From NCBI RefSeq assembly GCF_000215745.1, contig NC_015663.1:3596001-3660000 (forward strand): a stretch of DNA of 64,000 nucleotides, in the 5' to 3' direction. Made by a program: the position numbers and the translations under genes. The notes under the pieces were generated by a model, which worked only from the letters and a program-made list of their open reading frames with translations, searched no databases and had not been told where the DNA came from. Within the stretch, counting starts at the first letter, position 1; the number at the start of each line of letters is the position of its first letter. This stretch comes from Klebsiella aerogenes KCTC 2190 (GTDB lineage Bacteria > Pseudomonadota > Gammaproteobacteria > Enterobacterales > Enterobacteriaceae). Below are positions 21,803 to 30,250 of this stretch, piece after piece.

Positions 21803-22999
21803 ATGAATAATACGACCGGCATGACGCCTGAAGCAATCGGCTGGTTTCATTATGCGCGCCAGCTACAAAAACAGCAGCTCCGCAAGCTAACGCAGCAAGG
21901 GACGCTGGCGAGCGAAATAAGTGGGTTGGTCCATATGCTGCAGTGCGAGCGCGGCGCCTCCAATATGTGGCTCTCTTCCGAGGGCCGCTTGTATGACGCC
22001 GAGCGTCGGGCTGGCGGGGCGCTGGTGGACGCGCGCTTAAGCGCTTTTTATGCCGCGCTACAACCGGCGCGGGAATCCGCCAGCAGCGCGCTGTGTTGGC
22101 GTATAGCCAGCGCGGTGTGGTATCTGGCGCAGCTTCCGGCGCTGCGAGCGGCGGTGCAAGGCCGCGCGGTGGACGCTCAGGAGGCCACCCAGCGCTTTAG
22201 CCGTATTATTCGCCATTTATTGAATATTGTGCCGCAGTTGAATGACAGCATAGACGATCCGCAGATCGCCGGGCGCATGGTTGCCCTGTACAGCTTTATG
22301 CAGGGTAAAGAGCTGGCGGGCCAGGAGCGCGCGCTGGGAGCGTTGGGCTTCGCGCGCGGCCAATTTAACGGCGAGCTCCGTCAGCAGTTGGTTGACCGCA
22401 TTGACGGTCAGCAGCCCTGTTTTGACAGCTTTCAGGCGCTCTCCGGTCTGCCGCGGGCGCTTGAGCTGCTGCAGGGTTGCGAAGCCGGGCGCGAGATTGA
22501 GCAACTGCGGCGCATCGCCTGTACCCGCCAGCCCTCGGCGGACGAAGGGGCCGCGGCGCAGCGCTGGTTTAGCCTGCAAACTGAACGGCTTGAGCAGATG
22601 CGCAGTCTGGAGGAGGCGTTGATTGCCGACCTGCTCAGCGCGACCCGGCAACTGCTCGAACGTGGAGAAGACGATATGCCGCCGCTGCAATGGCCTGAAG
22701 AAGAGTGCGGCGATAGTCTGACTTTGCGCCTGGATAAGCAGCTGCTGCCGCTGGTCCGCCAGCAGGCGTGGGAACTTGAGCAACTCTCCGGCCAACTGGC
22801 CTCGCTGCAAGCCGCATTTGAGGAGCGCAAGATTATAGATAAAGCGAAAGCGCTGCTGATGAGCCATCAGGGAATGCAGGAAGAACAGGCCTGGCAGGCG
22901 TTGCGTAAAATGGCGATGGATAAGAACCAGCGGATGGTCGAAATCGCCCGCGCACTGCTGACGGTGAAAGCTCTGCTGCCGGACTCATCGTCAAATTGA
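21803..22999 (+). CDS. nasR: Nitrate/nitrite-responsive antiterminator NasR
   Basis: NasR senses nitrate or nitrite and binds the nasF leader RNA so that transcription passes its terminator. The 398-residue protein has an N-terminal all-helical NIT sensor domain (about 35-290) and a C-terminal ANTAR RNA-binding domain (about 335-392). That domain is recognisable by ERKIIDKAKALLMSHQGM followed by two more helices. GGGAGGGG precedes the ATG. The matching two-hexaloop-type RNA target lies about 140 bases downstream. Confidence 0.95.
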   Translation: MNNTTGMTPEAIGWFHYARQLQKQQLRKLTQQGTLASEISGLVHMLQCERGASNMWLSSEGRLYDAERRAGGALVDARLSAFYAALQPARESASSALCWRIASAVWYLAQLPALRAAVQGRAVDAQEATQRFSRIIRHLLNIVPQLNDSIDDPQIAGRMVALYSFMQGKELAGQERALGALGFARGQFNGELRQQLVDRIDGQQPCFDSFQALSGLPRALELLQGCEAGREIEQLRRIACTRQPSADEGAAAQRWFSLQTERLEQMRSLEEALIADLLSATRQLLERGEDDMPPLQWPEEECGDSLTLRLDKQLLPLVRQQAWELEQLSGQLASLQAAFEERKIIDKAKALLMSHQGMQEEQAWQALRKMAMDKNQRMVEIARALLTVKALLPDSSSN

Positions 23000-23000
23000 A

Positions 23001-23039
23001 TGCACAATCAGCGGGCAGGCATTGCCTGACGATGGTGCA
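23001..23039 (+). promoter_or_regulatory. Two NtrC-like binding sites upstream of nasF
   Basis: Two 17-bp sites resemble the TGCAC-N7-GTGCA NtrC consensus: 23001-23017 (strong left half TGCAC) and 23023-23039 (perfect right half GGTGCA). They start 22 bases apart and lie about 55-90 bases upstream of a sigma-54 promoter, the normal enhancer arrangement for nitrogen-controlled genes. Confidence 0.75.
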
Positions 23040-23090
23040 ATAGTTGACGCGGAGAGCGGTAAAACAACGTCTGGCGGGCAATAACACAAA

Positions 23091-23107
23091 TTGGCATCCG
23101 CTTTGCA
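23091..23107 (+). promoter_or_regulatory. Sigma-54 promoter of nasF operon
   Basis: TTGGCATCCGCTTTGCA holds the invariant GG (-24) and GC (-12) with exactly ten bases between, fitting the RpoN consensus TGGCAC-N5-TTGC. Transcription should start near 23118, just before the antitermination leader. Confidence 0.85.
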
Positions 23108-23135
23108 TTACTGAACTTGAGTGAATCAACAATTT

Positions 23136-23217
23136 GAGACAACGGACCAACGGCGGTCTGAAGGTCTCTGGATAAAGGCGTCCTGCGGTGCGAAAGCACT
23201 GCCGGGCGCTTTTTTTT
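23136..23217 (+). promoter_or_regulatory. nasF leader: NasR hairpin and intrinsic terminator
   Basis: An outer stem GAGAC/GTCTC (23136-23140 with 23164-23168) encloses an inner GACC/GGTC stem with the hexaloop AACGGC (23149-23154). A at loop position 1 and G at position 4 match the ANTAR target rule. It is followed by a 14-bp GC-rich stem (23178-23191 with 23196-23209, GAAA loop) and eight T's, a strong terminator. Without NasR binding, transcription should stop here, before nasF. Confidence 0.88.
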
Positions 23218-23235
23218 GCGCGTTCTGGAGCGGCT

Positions 23236-24492
23236 ATGGGCGATAAAGTTTTCATTTCACGACGGCGCTTTTTGCAGGCCGGGGCGGCGCTGAGCGGCGC
23301 TATGCTGCTGCCCGGCGTGATGCAGGCGGCGTGGGCGGCGGGTTCCGATAAGCCGGAGTTGGCCACCGTGCGGGTCGGATTCATCCCGCTAACCGACTGC
23401 GCGCCGCTGGCGATTGCGGCATTGAAAGGATTCGATAAAAAGTATGGCATCAGCCTGCAACCAAGTAAGGAGGCTAGCTGGGCGGCGGTGCGCGATAAGC
23501 TGGTTGCCGGCGAACTCGATGCAGCGCATATCCTCTACGGCATGCTGTATGGCCTTGAGCTTGGTATTGCCGGCAAACCGCAGCAGATGGCCAACCTGAT
23601 GACCCTGAACCGCAACGGTCAGGCGATCACCCTCTCTAGTGACCTACAGGCGCAAGGCGTAAGCGATGGTCATGGGCTCAAGCTGCTGATCGACCAAAAA
23701 GCGCCGGGCAGCTACACCTTCGCCCACACCTTTCCTACCGGCACCCATGCGATGTGGCTCTATTACTGGCTGGCGAACGCCGGTATCGACCCCTTCGCCG
23801 ATGTGCGCACGGTGGTCGTGCCGCCGCCGCAAATGGTGATGAACATGCGCATCGGCAATATGGTCGGCTTCTGCGTCGGCGAACCGTGGAACGCGCGGGC
23901 GATCAACGATCGCATCGGCTTTACGGCGGCAACCAGCCAGCAGATCTGGGCGGATCATCCGGAAAAAATCCTCGGCGCGCGCAGCGATTGGGTGGCGCGC
24001 TATCCAAATACCGCAAGGGCGCTGGTGGCGGCGCTGCTGGAGGCCCAGCGCTGGATTGAAGCGTCTGCCGACAACACCCGCGAAACCGCGCGGATCCTCG
24101 CCAGACGGGCGTGGCTCAACACCAAAGAACAGTACCTTAGCGGGCGCATGCTTGGCGAATACGACAATGGCATCGGCAAACGCTGGCGCGACGCTCATCC
24201 CATGCGCTTCTTCCAGCAGGGGGAAGCTAGCTATCCGTGGCTCTCCGACGGCATGTGGTTCTTAACCCAATTCCGCCGCTGGGGCCTGCTGAAAAGCGCG
24301 CCGGATTATCAGGCGGTAGCGCAGCGTATCAACCGCATCGACCTGTGGAAAGAGGCGGCGCAGGCCGTGGGCGGCATCACTGCGCCAACGCAAACTTTAC
24401 GCAGCAGCACGCTGCTGGACGGCAAAGTGTGGAACGGCGTCGACCCGGAAGGGTACGCCGCCAGTTTCGCCATTCAACATAAGGGGGCATGA
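23236..24492 (+). CDS. nasF: Nitrate ABC transporter substrate-binding protein NasF
   Basis: NasF is the periplasmic nitrate/nitrite-binding protein of the assimilatory importer. The start at 23236 is chosen because GGAGC lies seven bases upstream and the longer frame begins inside the leader terminator; it gives 418 residues. A twin-arginine signal (SRRRFLQAGAALSGAMLL, residues 8-25) suggests Tat export, as for other NrtA/NasF proteins. The mature part has the CmpA/NrtA pattern VGFIPLTDCAPLAIA and the nitrate-contacting FPTGTHAMWLYYWLA segment. Confidence 0.95.
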   Translation: MGDKVFISRRRFLQAGAALSGAMLLPGVMQAAWAAGSDKPELATVRVGFIPLTDCAPLAIAALKGFDKKYGISLQPSKEASWAAVRDKLVAGELDAAHILYGMLYGLELGIAGKPQQMANLMTLNRNGQAITLSSDLQAQGVSDGHGLKLLIDQKAPGSYTFAHTFPTGTHAMWLYYWLANAGIDPFADVRTVVVPPPQMVMNMRIGNMVGFCVGEPWNARAINDRIGFTAATSQQIWADHPEKILGARSDWVARYPNTARALVAALLEAQRWIEASADNTRETARILARRAWLNTKEQYLSGRMLGEYDNGIGKRWRDAHPMRFFQQGEASYPWLSDGMWFLTQFRRWGLLKSAPDYQAVAQRINRIDLWKEAAQAVGGITAPTQTLRSSTLLDGKVWNGVDPEGYAASFAIQHKGA

Positions 24493-24493
24493 G

Positions 24494-25378
24494 ATGAAAC
24501 CAGCCATTAACACGCAGCCGCGCGCGCAGACCTCAACCGCGCCGGGCGAAATCATTGTCCTGCCGCCGCTGCAGGTGCGCAAAGCTACGCCGTCCGCCAG
24601 GCGCTGGCTGAACGCCGCGCTGCAGCGTCTACTGCCGCCGCTGCTGGGCCTGGCTCTACTGCTGCTCGGCTGGCAGCTGGCGGCGATTGGCGCGAAAGGC
24701 TTCCCGACGCCGTTGAGCACTCTGGATTCGGCGCTGACGCTGTTTTCCGACCCGTTCTACCGCGACGGACCGAACGATATGGGCATCGGCTGGAACGTGC
24801 TGGCTTCGCTACAGCGGGTCGCGGTGGGCTTTGGTTTAGCGGCGCTGGCCGGTATTCCGCTGGGCTTTCTTATCGGCCGCTCGCTGTTCTTTGCGCGAAT
24901 GTTTAACCCGCTCATCGCGCTGCTGCGCCCGGTGAGTCCGCTGGCGTGGTTACCGATTGGCCTGCTGCTGTTCCAGAAGGCGGAACCGGCTTCCAGCTGG
25001 ACCATTTTTATCTGCTCTATCTGGCCGATGGTCATTAACACCGCGGAAGGCGTCAGGCGTATCCCGCAGGACTATCTCAATGTGGCTCGCGTGCTGCAGC
25101 TGTCGGAATGGACGGTGATGCGCAAAATCCTCTTTCCGGCAGTGCTGCCCGCGGTATTAACCGGCGTGCGGCTGTCGATAGGCATTGCCTGGCTGGTGAT
25201 CGTCGCCGCCGAGATGCTGACCGGCGGGTTGGGTATTGGATTCTGGATCTGGAATGAATGGAACAACCTCAATGTGGAAAACATCATCATCGCCATCGTC
25301 ATTATCGGCGTCGTCGGCCTGCTGCTCGAACAGGGGCTCATATTGCTCGCCCGCCGCTTCAGCTGGCAGGAAAAATAA
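24494..25378 (+). CDS. nasE: Nitrate ABC transporter permease NasE
   Basis: The inner-membrane channel of the nitrate importer, 294 residues. A polar N-terminus precedes about six helices; the cytosolic EAA-type loop that docks to the ATPase (DYLNVARVLQLSEWTVMRKI) is near residues 192-211. It starts one base after the nasF stop codon and belongs to the CmpB/NrtB permease family. Confidence 0.95.
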   Translation: MKPAINTQPRAQTSTAPGEIIVLPPLQVRKATPSARRWLNAALQRLLPPLLGLALLLLGWQLAAIGAKGFPTPLSTLDSALTLFSDPFYRDGPNDMGIGWNVLASLQRVAVGFGLAALAGIPLGFLIGRSLFFARMFNPLIALLRPVSPLAWLPIGLLLFQKAEPASSWTIFICSIWPMVINTAEGVRRIPQDYLNVARVLQLSEWTVMRKILFPAVLPAVLTGVRLSIGIAWLVIVAAEMLTGGLGIGFWIWNEWNNLNVENIIIAIVIIGVVGLLLEQGLILLARRFSWQEK

Positions 25379-25387
25379 GGAGTCGCT

Positions 25388-26176
25388 ATGAAACCATTAA
25401 TTCAGGTACAGGCCGTCAGTCAACGCTTTAACACCGCCAGCGGCGAGTTCCTGGCGCTGCAAAACGTCTCTTTTGATATTCACGAAGGGGAAACCATCAG
25501 TCTGATTGGCCACTCCGGATGCGGCAAATCCACGCTGTTGAATCTGATCGCCGGGATTACCCAGCCCACTGAGGGCGGGCTGCTATGCGATAACCGTGAA
25601 ATTTCCGGCCCGGGACCGGAGCGGGCGGTGGTGTTCCAGAACCATTCGCTGCTGCCATGGCTGAGCTGTTTTGACAACGTGGCGCTGGCGGTGGATCAGG
25701 TGTTTCGCCGCACCATGAGCAAGGCAGAGCGCCGGGAGTGGATCGAACACAATTTACAGCGAGTACAGATGGGGCACGCGCTGCACAAACGGCCGGGGGA
25801 GATCTCCGGCGGTATGAAACAGCGGGTTGGCATCGCGCGCGCGCTGGCGATGAAGCCAAAAGTGTTACTGCTTGATGAGCCTTTTGGCGCGCTGGACGCG
25901 CTCACCCGAGCCCATCTGCAGGACGCGGTAATGCACATCCAGCAGGAACTGAACACCACCATTGTCGTGATCACCCACGACGTCGATGAAGCAGTGCTGC
26001 TTTCCGACCGGGTGTTAATGATGACCAATGGACCGGCCGCGACGATCGGCGAGATCCTTGACGTTAATCTGCCGCGTCCGCGTAACCGGGTCCAGCTGGC
26101 GGAAGATAACCACTACCACCACCTGCGTCAGCAGATCCTCCATTTCCTCTACGAAAAGCAGCCGAAAGCGGCCTAA
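25388..26176 (+). CDS. nasD: Nitrate ABC transporter ATP-binding protein NasD
   Basis: The 262-residue ATPase that powers NasFE. Walker A GHSGCGKST is near residues 42-50, the signature SGGMKQRVGIARAL near 140-153, Walker B VLLLDEPFGALD near 161-172, and the switch histidine in VITHDVDEA. It lacks the C-terminal solute-binding extension of cyanobacterial NrtC. It lies between nasE (9-base gap) and the nasCB fusion. Confidence 0.96.
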   Translation: MKPLIQVQAVSQRFNTASGEFLALQNVSFDIHEGETISLIGHSGCGKSTLLNLIAGITQPTEGGLLCDNREISGPGPERAVVFQNHSLLPWLSCFDNVALAVDQVFRRTMSKAERREWIEHNLQRVQMGHALHKRPGEISGGMKQRVGIARALAMKPKVLLLDEPFGALDALTRAHLQDAVMHIQQELNTTIVVITHDVDEAVLLSDRVLMMTNGPAATIGEILDVNLPRPRNRVQLAEDNHYHHLRQQILHFLYEKQPKAA

Positions 26177-26182
26177 GGCGGA

Positions 26183-29100
26183 ATGATGCGGCGACTGGTA
26201 ATTATCGGCAACGGTATGGCGGCAACCCGGCTGGCAGAGAAGCTGGCGGCGCGCGCGCAGGGGCGTTTCATCATCACGCTACTCGGCGATGAACCGCAGC
26301 CGGCCTACAACCGCATTCAGCTCTCGCCGGTACTCGGCGGGGAAAAAACGGCGGCGCAAATACAACTGCTGCCGACGGAGTGGTACGCACAGCATGGTGT
26401 CCGCGTGCGGCTTGGCGAGGCGGTCAGCGAAGTGGATGTCGCCGGGCGGAGGTTGCGCGTCGGCGGCGACTGGCTGGGATGGGATGAACTGGTGTTCGCC
26501 ACCGGATCGCAGCCGTTTATCCCGTCGCTGCCGGGCATTGAGCGCCCGCAGGTATTCGCCTTTCGCACCCTGGCGGATGTTAAAGACATCCTGGCAATCC
26601 CCGGCCCGGCGGTGGTAATCGGCGGTGGCGTATTGGGCGTGGAGGGCGCGGCGGCGCTGCGCCGTCACGGTGGGGAAGTGACGCTACTCCATCGCGGTAG
26701 CGGTTTGATGGAGCCGCTTACCGATGCTTTCGCTGCGGAACAGTTAAAACAACAGCTTGAGGCACGCGGCATCCGCTGCGTGCTGGAGAGCCGAATTGCC
26801 GCTATTGACGAGCAGCATGTGCGGCTGGAAGACGGACGAGCTTTTGCCGCCAGCCGGGTGGTGTTAGCCACCGGCGTGCGGCCGGATATCCGTCTGGCGG
26901 CGCGCAGCGGCGTAGCCTGCCAGCGGGGGATTATCGTCGACCGCCGGATGGCGACCTCGCTGCCGGGGATCAGCGCTATCGGCGAGTGTTGTGAGATTGA
27001 CGGCCAAACCTGGGGGCTGGTGGCTCCCTGCTTGCGCCAGGCCGATGTGTTAGTTGAACGCCTGTGCGGGGCTCCCGGCGAAGAATTCAGCTGGCAGGAC
27101 GGCGGCACCAGGCTGAAGGTCACCGGCATCGAGTTTTTTAGCGCCGGCGAACAGCGGGCCGGCGAGCAGGACCAGATCTACAGCAGTTGGGACCCCATCG
27201 ATCGCCACTACCGTCGCCTGCTGATCCGCGATGGCCGGTTGCACGGCGTGCTGCTGCTGGGCGACTGCCAGCAGGCGGCGCCGCTTACCGCGCTGCTCGG
27301 TAGCGATAGGTCTCCTTCAGCGCAGTGGCTTTTTGACCCTTCTATAACGCAGCCGCGGGCTGCAGGAAAAATGACGATGACTAAACCTGTATTAGTGCTG
27401 GTCGGACACGGTATGGTCGGCCACCATTTTCTTGAGCAATGCGTGAGCCGGAACCTGCACCAGCAGTACCGTATCGTGGTCTTTGGCGAAGAGCGCTATG
27501 CCGCCTATGACCGGGTTCATCTCTCGGAATATTTCGCCGGGCGCAGCGCAGAGTCGCTATCGCTGGTAGAGGGAGACTTTTTTAGCCAGTACGGCATTGA
27601 GCTGCGGCTAGGAGAGACGATCGCGGAAATCGATCGTCCGGCGCGAATCGTGCGCGATGCCCACTGCCATGAAACCCATTGGGATAAGCTGGTGCTGGCG
27701 ACCGGCTCCTATCCCTTCGTGCCGCCAATCCCCGGTAACGATGAAGAAGGCTGCTTCGTCTATCGTACGCTTGACGATCTTGACCGCATCGCCGCCCGCG
27801 CCGCCACTGCGCAGAGCGGGGTGGTCATTGGAGGCGGGCTGTTGGGGCTGGAAGCCGCCAACGCGTTAAAACAGTTGGGGCTTAAGACCCATGTGGTGGA
27901 GTTCGCCGCCAACCTGATGGCGGTGCAGCTGGATAACGGCGGCGCGGCGATGCTGCGGGAGAAAATTCTCGATCTTGAGGTTGGCGTGCACACCAGCAAA
28001 GCGACGACGGCGATAGTGCGCACCGCCGACGGGCTGCAGCTTAACTTCGCCGATGGCGGCACGCTGCAGACCGATATGGTGGTCTTTTCCGCCGGGATCC
28101 GCCCGCAGGATGCGCTGGCGCGCGGCGCAGGCCTGGCAATCGGCGAACGCGGCGGTATCGGTATCGATGACCACTGCCGGACCTCGGACGCAGATATATT
28201 GGCGATTGGCGAATGCGCGCTGTGGGACAACAAAATTTATGGCCTGGTGGCGCCGGGCTATCACATGGCGCGCACCGCGGCGGCGCAGTTGGCTGGCGAA
28301 GCGGCCCGCTTTAGCGGCGCCGATATGAGCACCAAACTCAAACTGCTCGGCGTGGATGTGGCGTCGTTTGGCGATGCTCACGGACGTACAGCTGGTTGCC
28401 AGAGCTATCAATGGACCGATGGTCCGCGGCAGATCTACAAGAAGATCGTTGTCAGCGCTGATGGCAAAACGCTGCTGGGCGGCGTACTGGTGGGCGATGC
28501 CGGTGACTACGCGACGCTGTTGCAGATGATGCTGAACGGCATGGCGCTACCGTCTCGTCCGGAAAGTCTGATCCTCCCGGCCATCGATGGGGCCACGACG
28601 AAAGCGCTGGGGGTGGCGGCGCTGCCGGATAGCGCGCAGATTTGCTCTTGCCATAACGTCAGTAAGGGAGACATTTGCCAGGCGGTCAGCGCCGGAGCGG
28701 GCGATATGGCGGCAATCAAAAGCTGTACTAAAGCGGCGACCGGCTGCGGCGGCTGCAGCGCGCTGGTCAAACAGGTGATGGAACACCAGCTTGCCGGACA
28801 GGGCGTCGAGGTTAAAAAAGATATCTGCGAGCATTTTCCGTGGTCGCGGCAGGAGATCTATCATCTGGTACGAGTCAACCACATCCATACCTTCGCTCAG
28901 CTCATTAGCCGTTACGGGCAGGGCCACGGCTGTGAAGTGTGTAAACCGCTGGTGGCGTCGGTACTGGCCTCCTGCTGGAATGAGTATCTGCTGAAACCGG
29001 CGCATCTGCCGCTGCAGGACACCAACGATCGCTACTTCGCCAATATTCAGAAAGACGGCACTTACTCGGTGGTGCCGCGGATGGCCGCAGGCGAAGTGAC

Positions 29101-30250
29101 ACCGGATGGGCTTATCGCTATCGGCCAGATCGCCAAACGTTACCAGCTGTACAGTAAAGTGACCGGAGGACAGCGTATCGACCTGTTTGGCGCGCGGCTG
29201 GAGCAACTGCCGGACATCTGGCGCGAACTGGCGGCGGCGGGATTTGAAACCGGACACGCCTACGGCAAATCATTACGCACGGTAAAATCCTGCGTCGGCT
29301 CGACCTGGTGCCGCTATGGGGTTCAGGATTCAACGGGGCTGGCGGTAAGGCTTGAACATCGTTACAAGGGGCTGCGCGCGCCGCACAAAATCAAAATGGC
29401 GGTCTCGGGCTGTACCCGCGAATGTGCCGAAGCGCAAGGTAAAGACATCGGGGTTATTGCGACTGAAAAGGGCTGGAATCTTTACGTCTGCGGCAACGGC
29501 GGGATGAAACCGCGCCATGCGGACCTCTTTGCGAGTGACCTTGATGACGCCACCCTAATCCGTACCGTCGATCGGTTGTTGATGTTTTATATTCGCACCG
29601 CCGACCGCCTGCAGCGCACCAGTAGCTGGATGGATAATCTTGAAGGCGGCGTGGCGTATCTACGCGAGGTGATCTTGCACGATAGTCTCGGTATCGGCGA
29701 TGAGCTGGAGCAGGAGATGGCGCGGGTGGTGGATAGCTACCAGTGCGAATGGCAGACCACCCTGAACGACCCACAGCGGCTGGCGCTATTCCGTTCCTAC
29801 GTTAACAGCGATGAGGCCGATGAGGCGGTGCAGCGGCAAATCCTGCGTGGTCAGCCGCAACTGGTGGCGCCGCAAGGGCTTGGGCAACCGGCCCTGCCGT
29901 CGCGGCCGTGGCAGGCGATCTGCGATCTGGACGCGATCCCGCCGCAGGCGGGGATCGGCGCGCGCCTCGGCGAGCGGCAAATTGCGCTGTTCCGCTTCGG
30001 CGAGCAAGTTTATGCGCTGGATAACCAGGAACCCGGCAGCGAGGCCAACGTGTTATCGCGCGGCATTTTAGGCGACGCGGGCGGCGAGCCGATCGTTATT
30101 TCGCCGCTGTATAAACAGCGGATTCGCTTGCGAGATGGTCGCTTGTACGACAGCGGCGAGCCGTCGGTGCGCGCGTGGCCGGTGAAGATCGAACAGGGCA
30201 AAGTGTGGGTCGGCAACCAGGCATTGCTGCTGCGCGCGGAGGCGAGCTGA
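26183..30250 (+). CDS. nasB: NasC-NasB fusion: nitrate reductase electron-transfer and nitrite reductase
   Basis: One open frame of 1355 residues holds what K. oxytoca encodes as nasC and nasB. Residues 1 to about 395 are a FAD/NAD(P)H reductase (RLVIIGNGMAATRLAE) like NasC, the electron donor to NasA. From Met397 a complete NirB-type enzyme follows: a second FAD/NADH module, a BFD-like [2Fe-2S] site (Cys821, 823, 855, 858), and siroheme/[4Fe-4S] cysteines (1037, 1043, 1077, 1081). The end (about 1250-1350) is a NirD-like Rieske fold without the usual cysteine/histidine ligands. It reduces nitrite to ammonium with NADH. An internal ATG at 27371, with AGGA just upstream, could also yield free NasB. 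The stop overlaps nasA (TGATG). Confidence 0.9.
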   Translation: MMRRLVIIGNGMAATRLAEKLAARAQGRFIITLLGDEPQPAYNRIQLSPVLGGEKTAAQIQLLPTEWYAQHGVRVRLGEAVSEVDVAGRRLRVGGDWLGWDELVFATGSQPFIPSLPGIERPQVFAFRTLADVKDILAIPGPAVVIGGGVLGVEGAAALRRHGGEVTLLHRGSGLMEPLTDAFAAEQLKQQLEARGIRCVLESRIAAIDEQHVRLEDGRAFAASRVVLATGVRPDIRLAARSGVACQRGIIVDRRMATSLPGISAIGECCEIDGQTWGLVAPCLRQADVLVERLCGAPGEEFSWQDGGTRLKVTGIEFFSAGEQRAGEQDQIYSSWDPIDRHYRRLLIRDGRLHGVLLLGDCQQAAPLTALLGSDRSPSAQWLFDPSITQPRAAGKMTMTKPVLVLVGHGMVGHHFLEQCVSRNLHQQYRIVVFGEERYAAYDRVHLSEYFAGRSAESLSLVEGDFFSQYGIELRLGETIAEIDRPARIVRDAHCHETHWDKLVLATGSYPFVPPIPGNDEEGCFVYRTLDDLDRIAARAATAQSGVVIGGGLLGLEAANALKQLGLKTHVVEFAANLMAVQLDNGGAAMLREKILDLEVGVHTSKATTAIVRTADGLQLNFADGGTLQTDMVVFSAGIRPQDALARGAGLAIGERGGIGIDDHCRTSDADILAIGECALWDNKIYGLVAPGYHMARTAAAQLAGEAARFSGADMSTKLKLLGVDVASFGDAHGRTAGCQSYQWTDGPRQIYKKIVVSADGKTLLGGVLVGDAGDYATLLQMMLNGMALPSRPESLILPAIDGATTKALGVAALPDSAQICSCHNVSKGDICQAVSAGAGDMAAIKSCTKAATGCGGCSALVKQVMEHQLAGQGVEVKKDICEHFPWSRQEIYHLVRVNHIHTFAQLISRYGQGHGCEVCKPLVASVLASCWNEYLLKPAHLPLQDTNDRYFANIQKDGTYSVVPRMAAGEVTPDGLIAIGQIAKRYQLYSKVTGGQRIDLFGARLEQLPDIWRELAAAGFETGHAYGKSLRTVKSCVGSTWCRYGVQDSTGLAVRLEHRYKGLRAPHKIKMAVSGCTRECAEAQGKDIGVIATEKGWNLYVCGNGGMKPRHADLFASDLDDATLIRTVDRLLMFYIRTADRLQRTSSWMDNLEGGVAYLREVILHDSLGIGDELEQEMARVVDSYQCEWQTTLNDPQRLALFRSYVNSDEADEAVQRQILRGQPQLVAPQGLGQPALPSRPWQAICDLDAIPPQAGIGARLGERQIALFRFGEQVYALDNQEPGSEANVLSRGILGDAGGEPIVISPLYKQRIRLRDGRLYDSGEPSVRAWPVKIEQGKVWVGNQALLLRAEAS

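Noticed and set aside
30175..30249. Upstream extension of nasA
   Set aside because: It overlaps the end of the nasB frame by 75 bases, while ATG 30250 forms the normal TGATG junction and gives the conserved NasA N-terminus.
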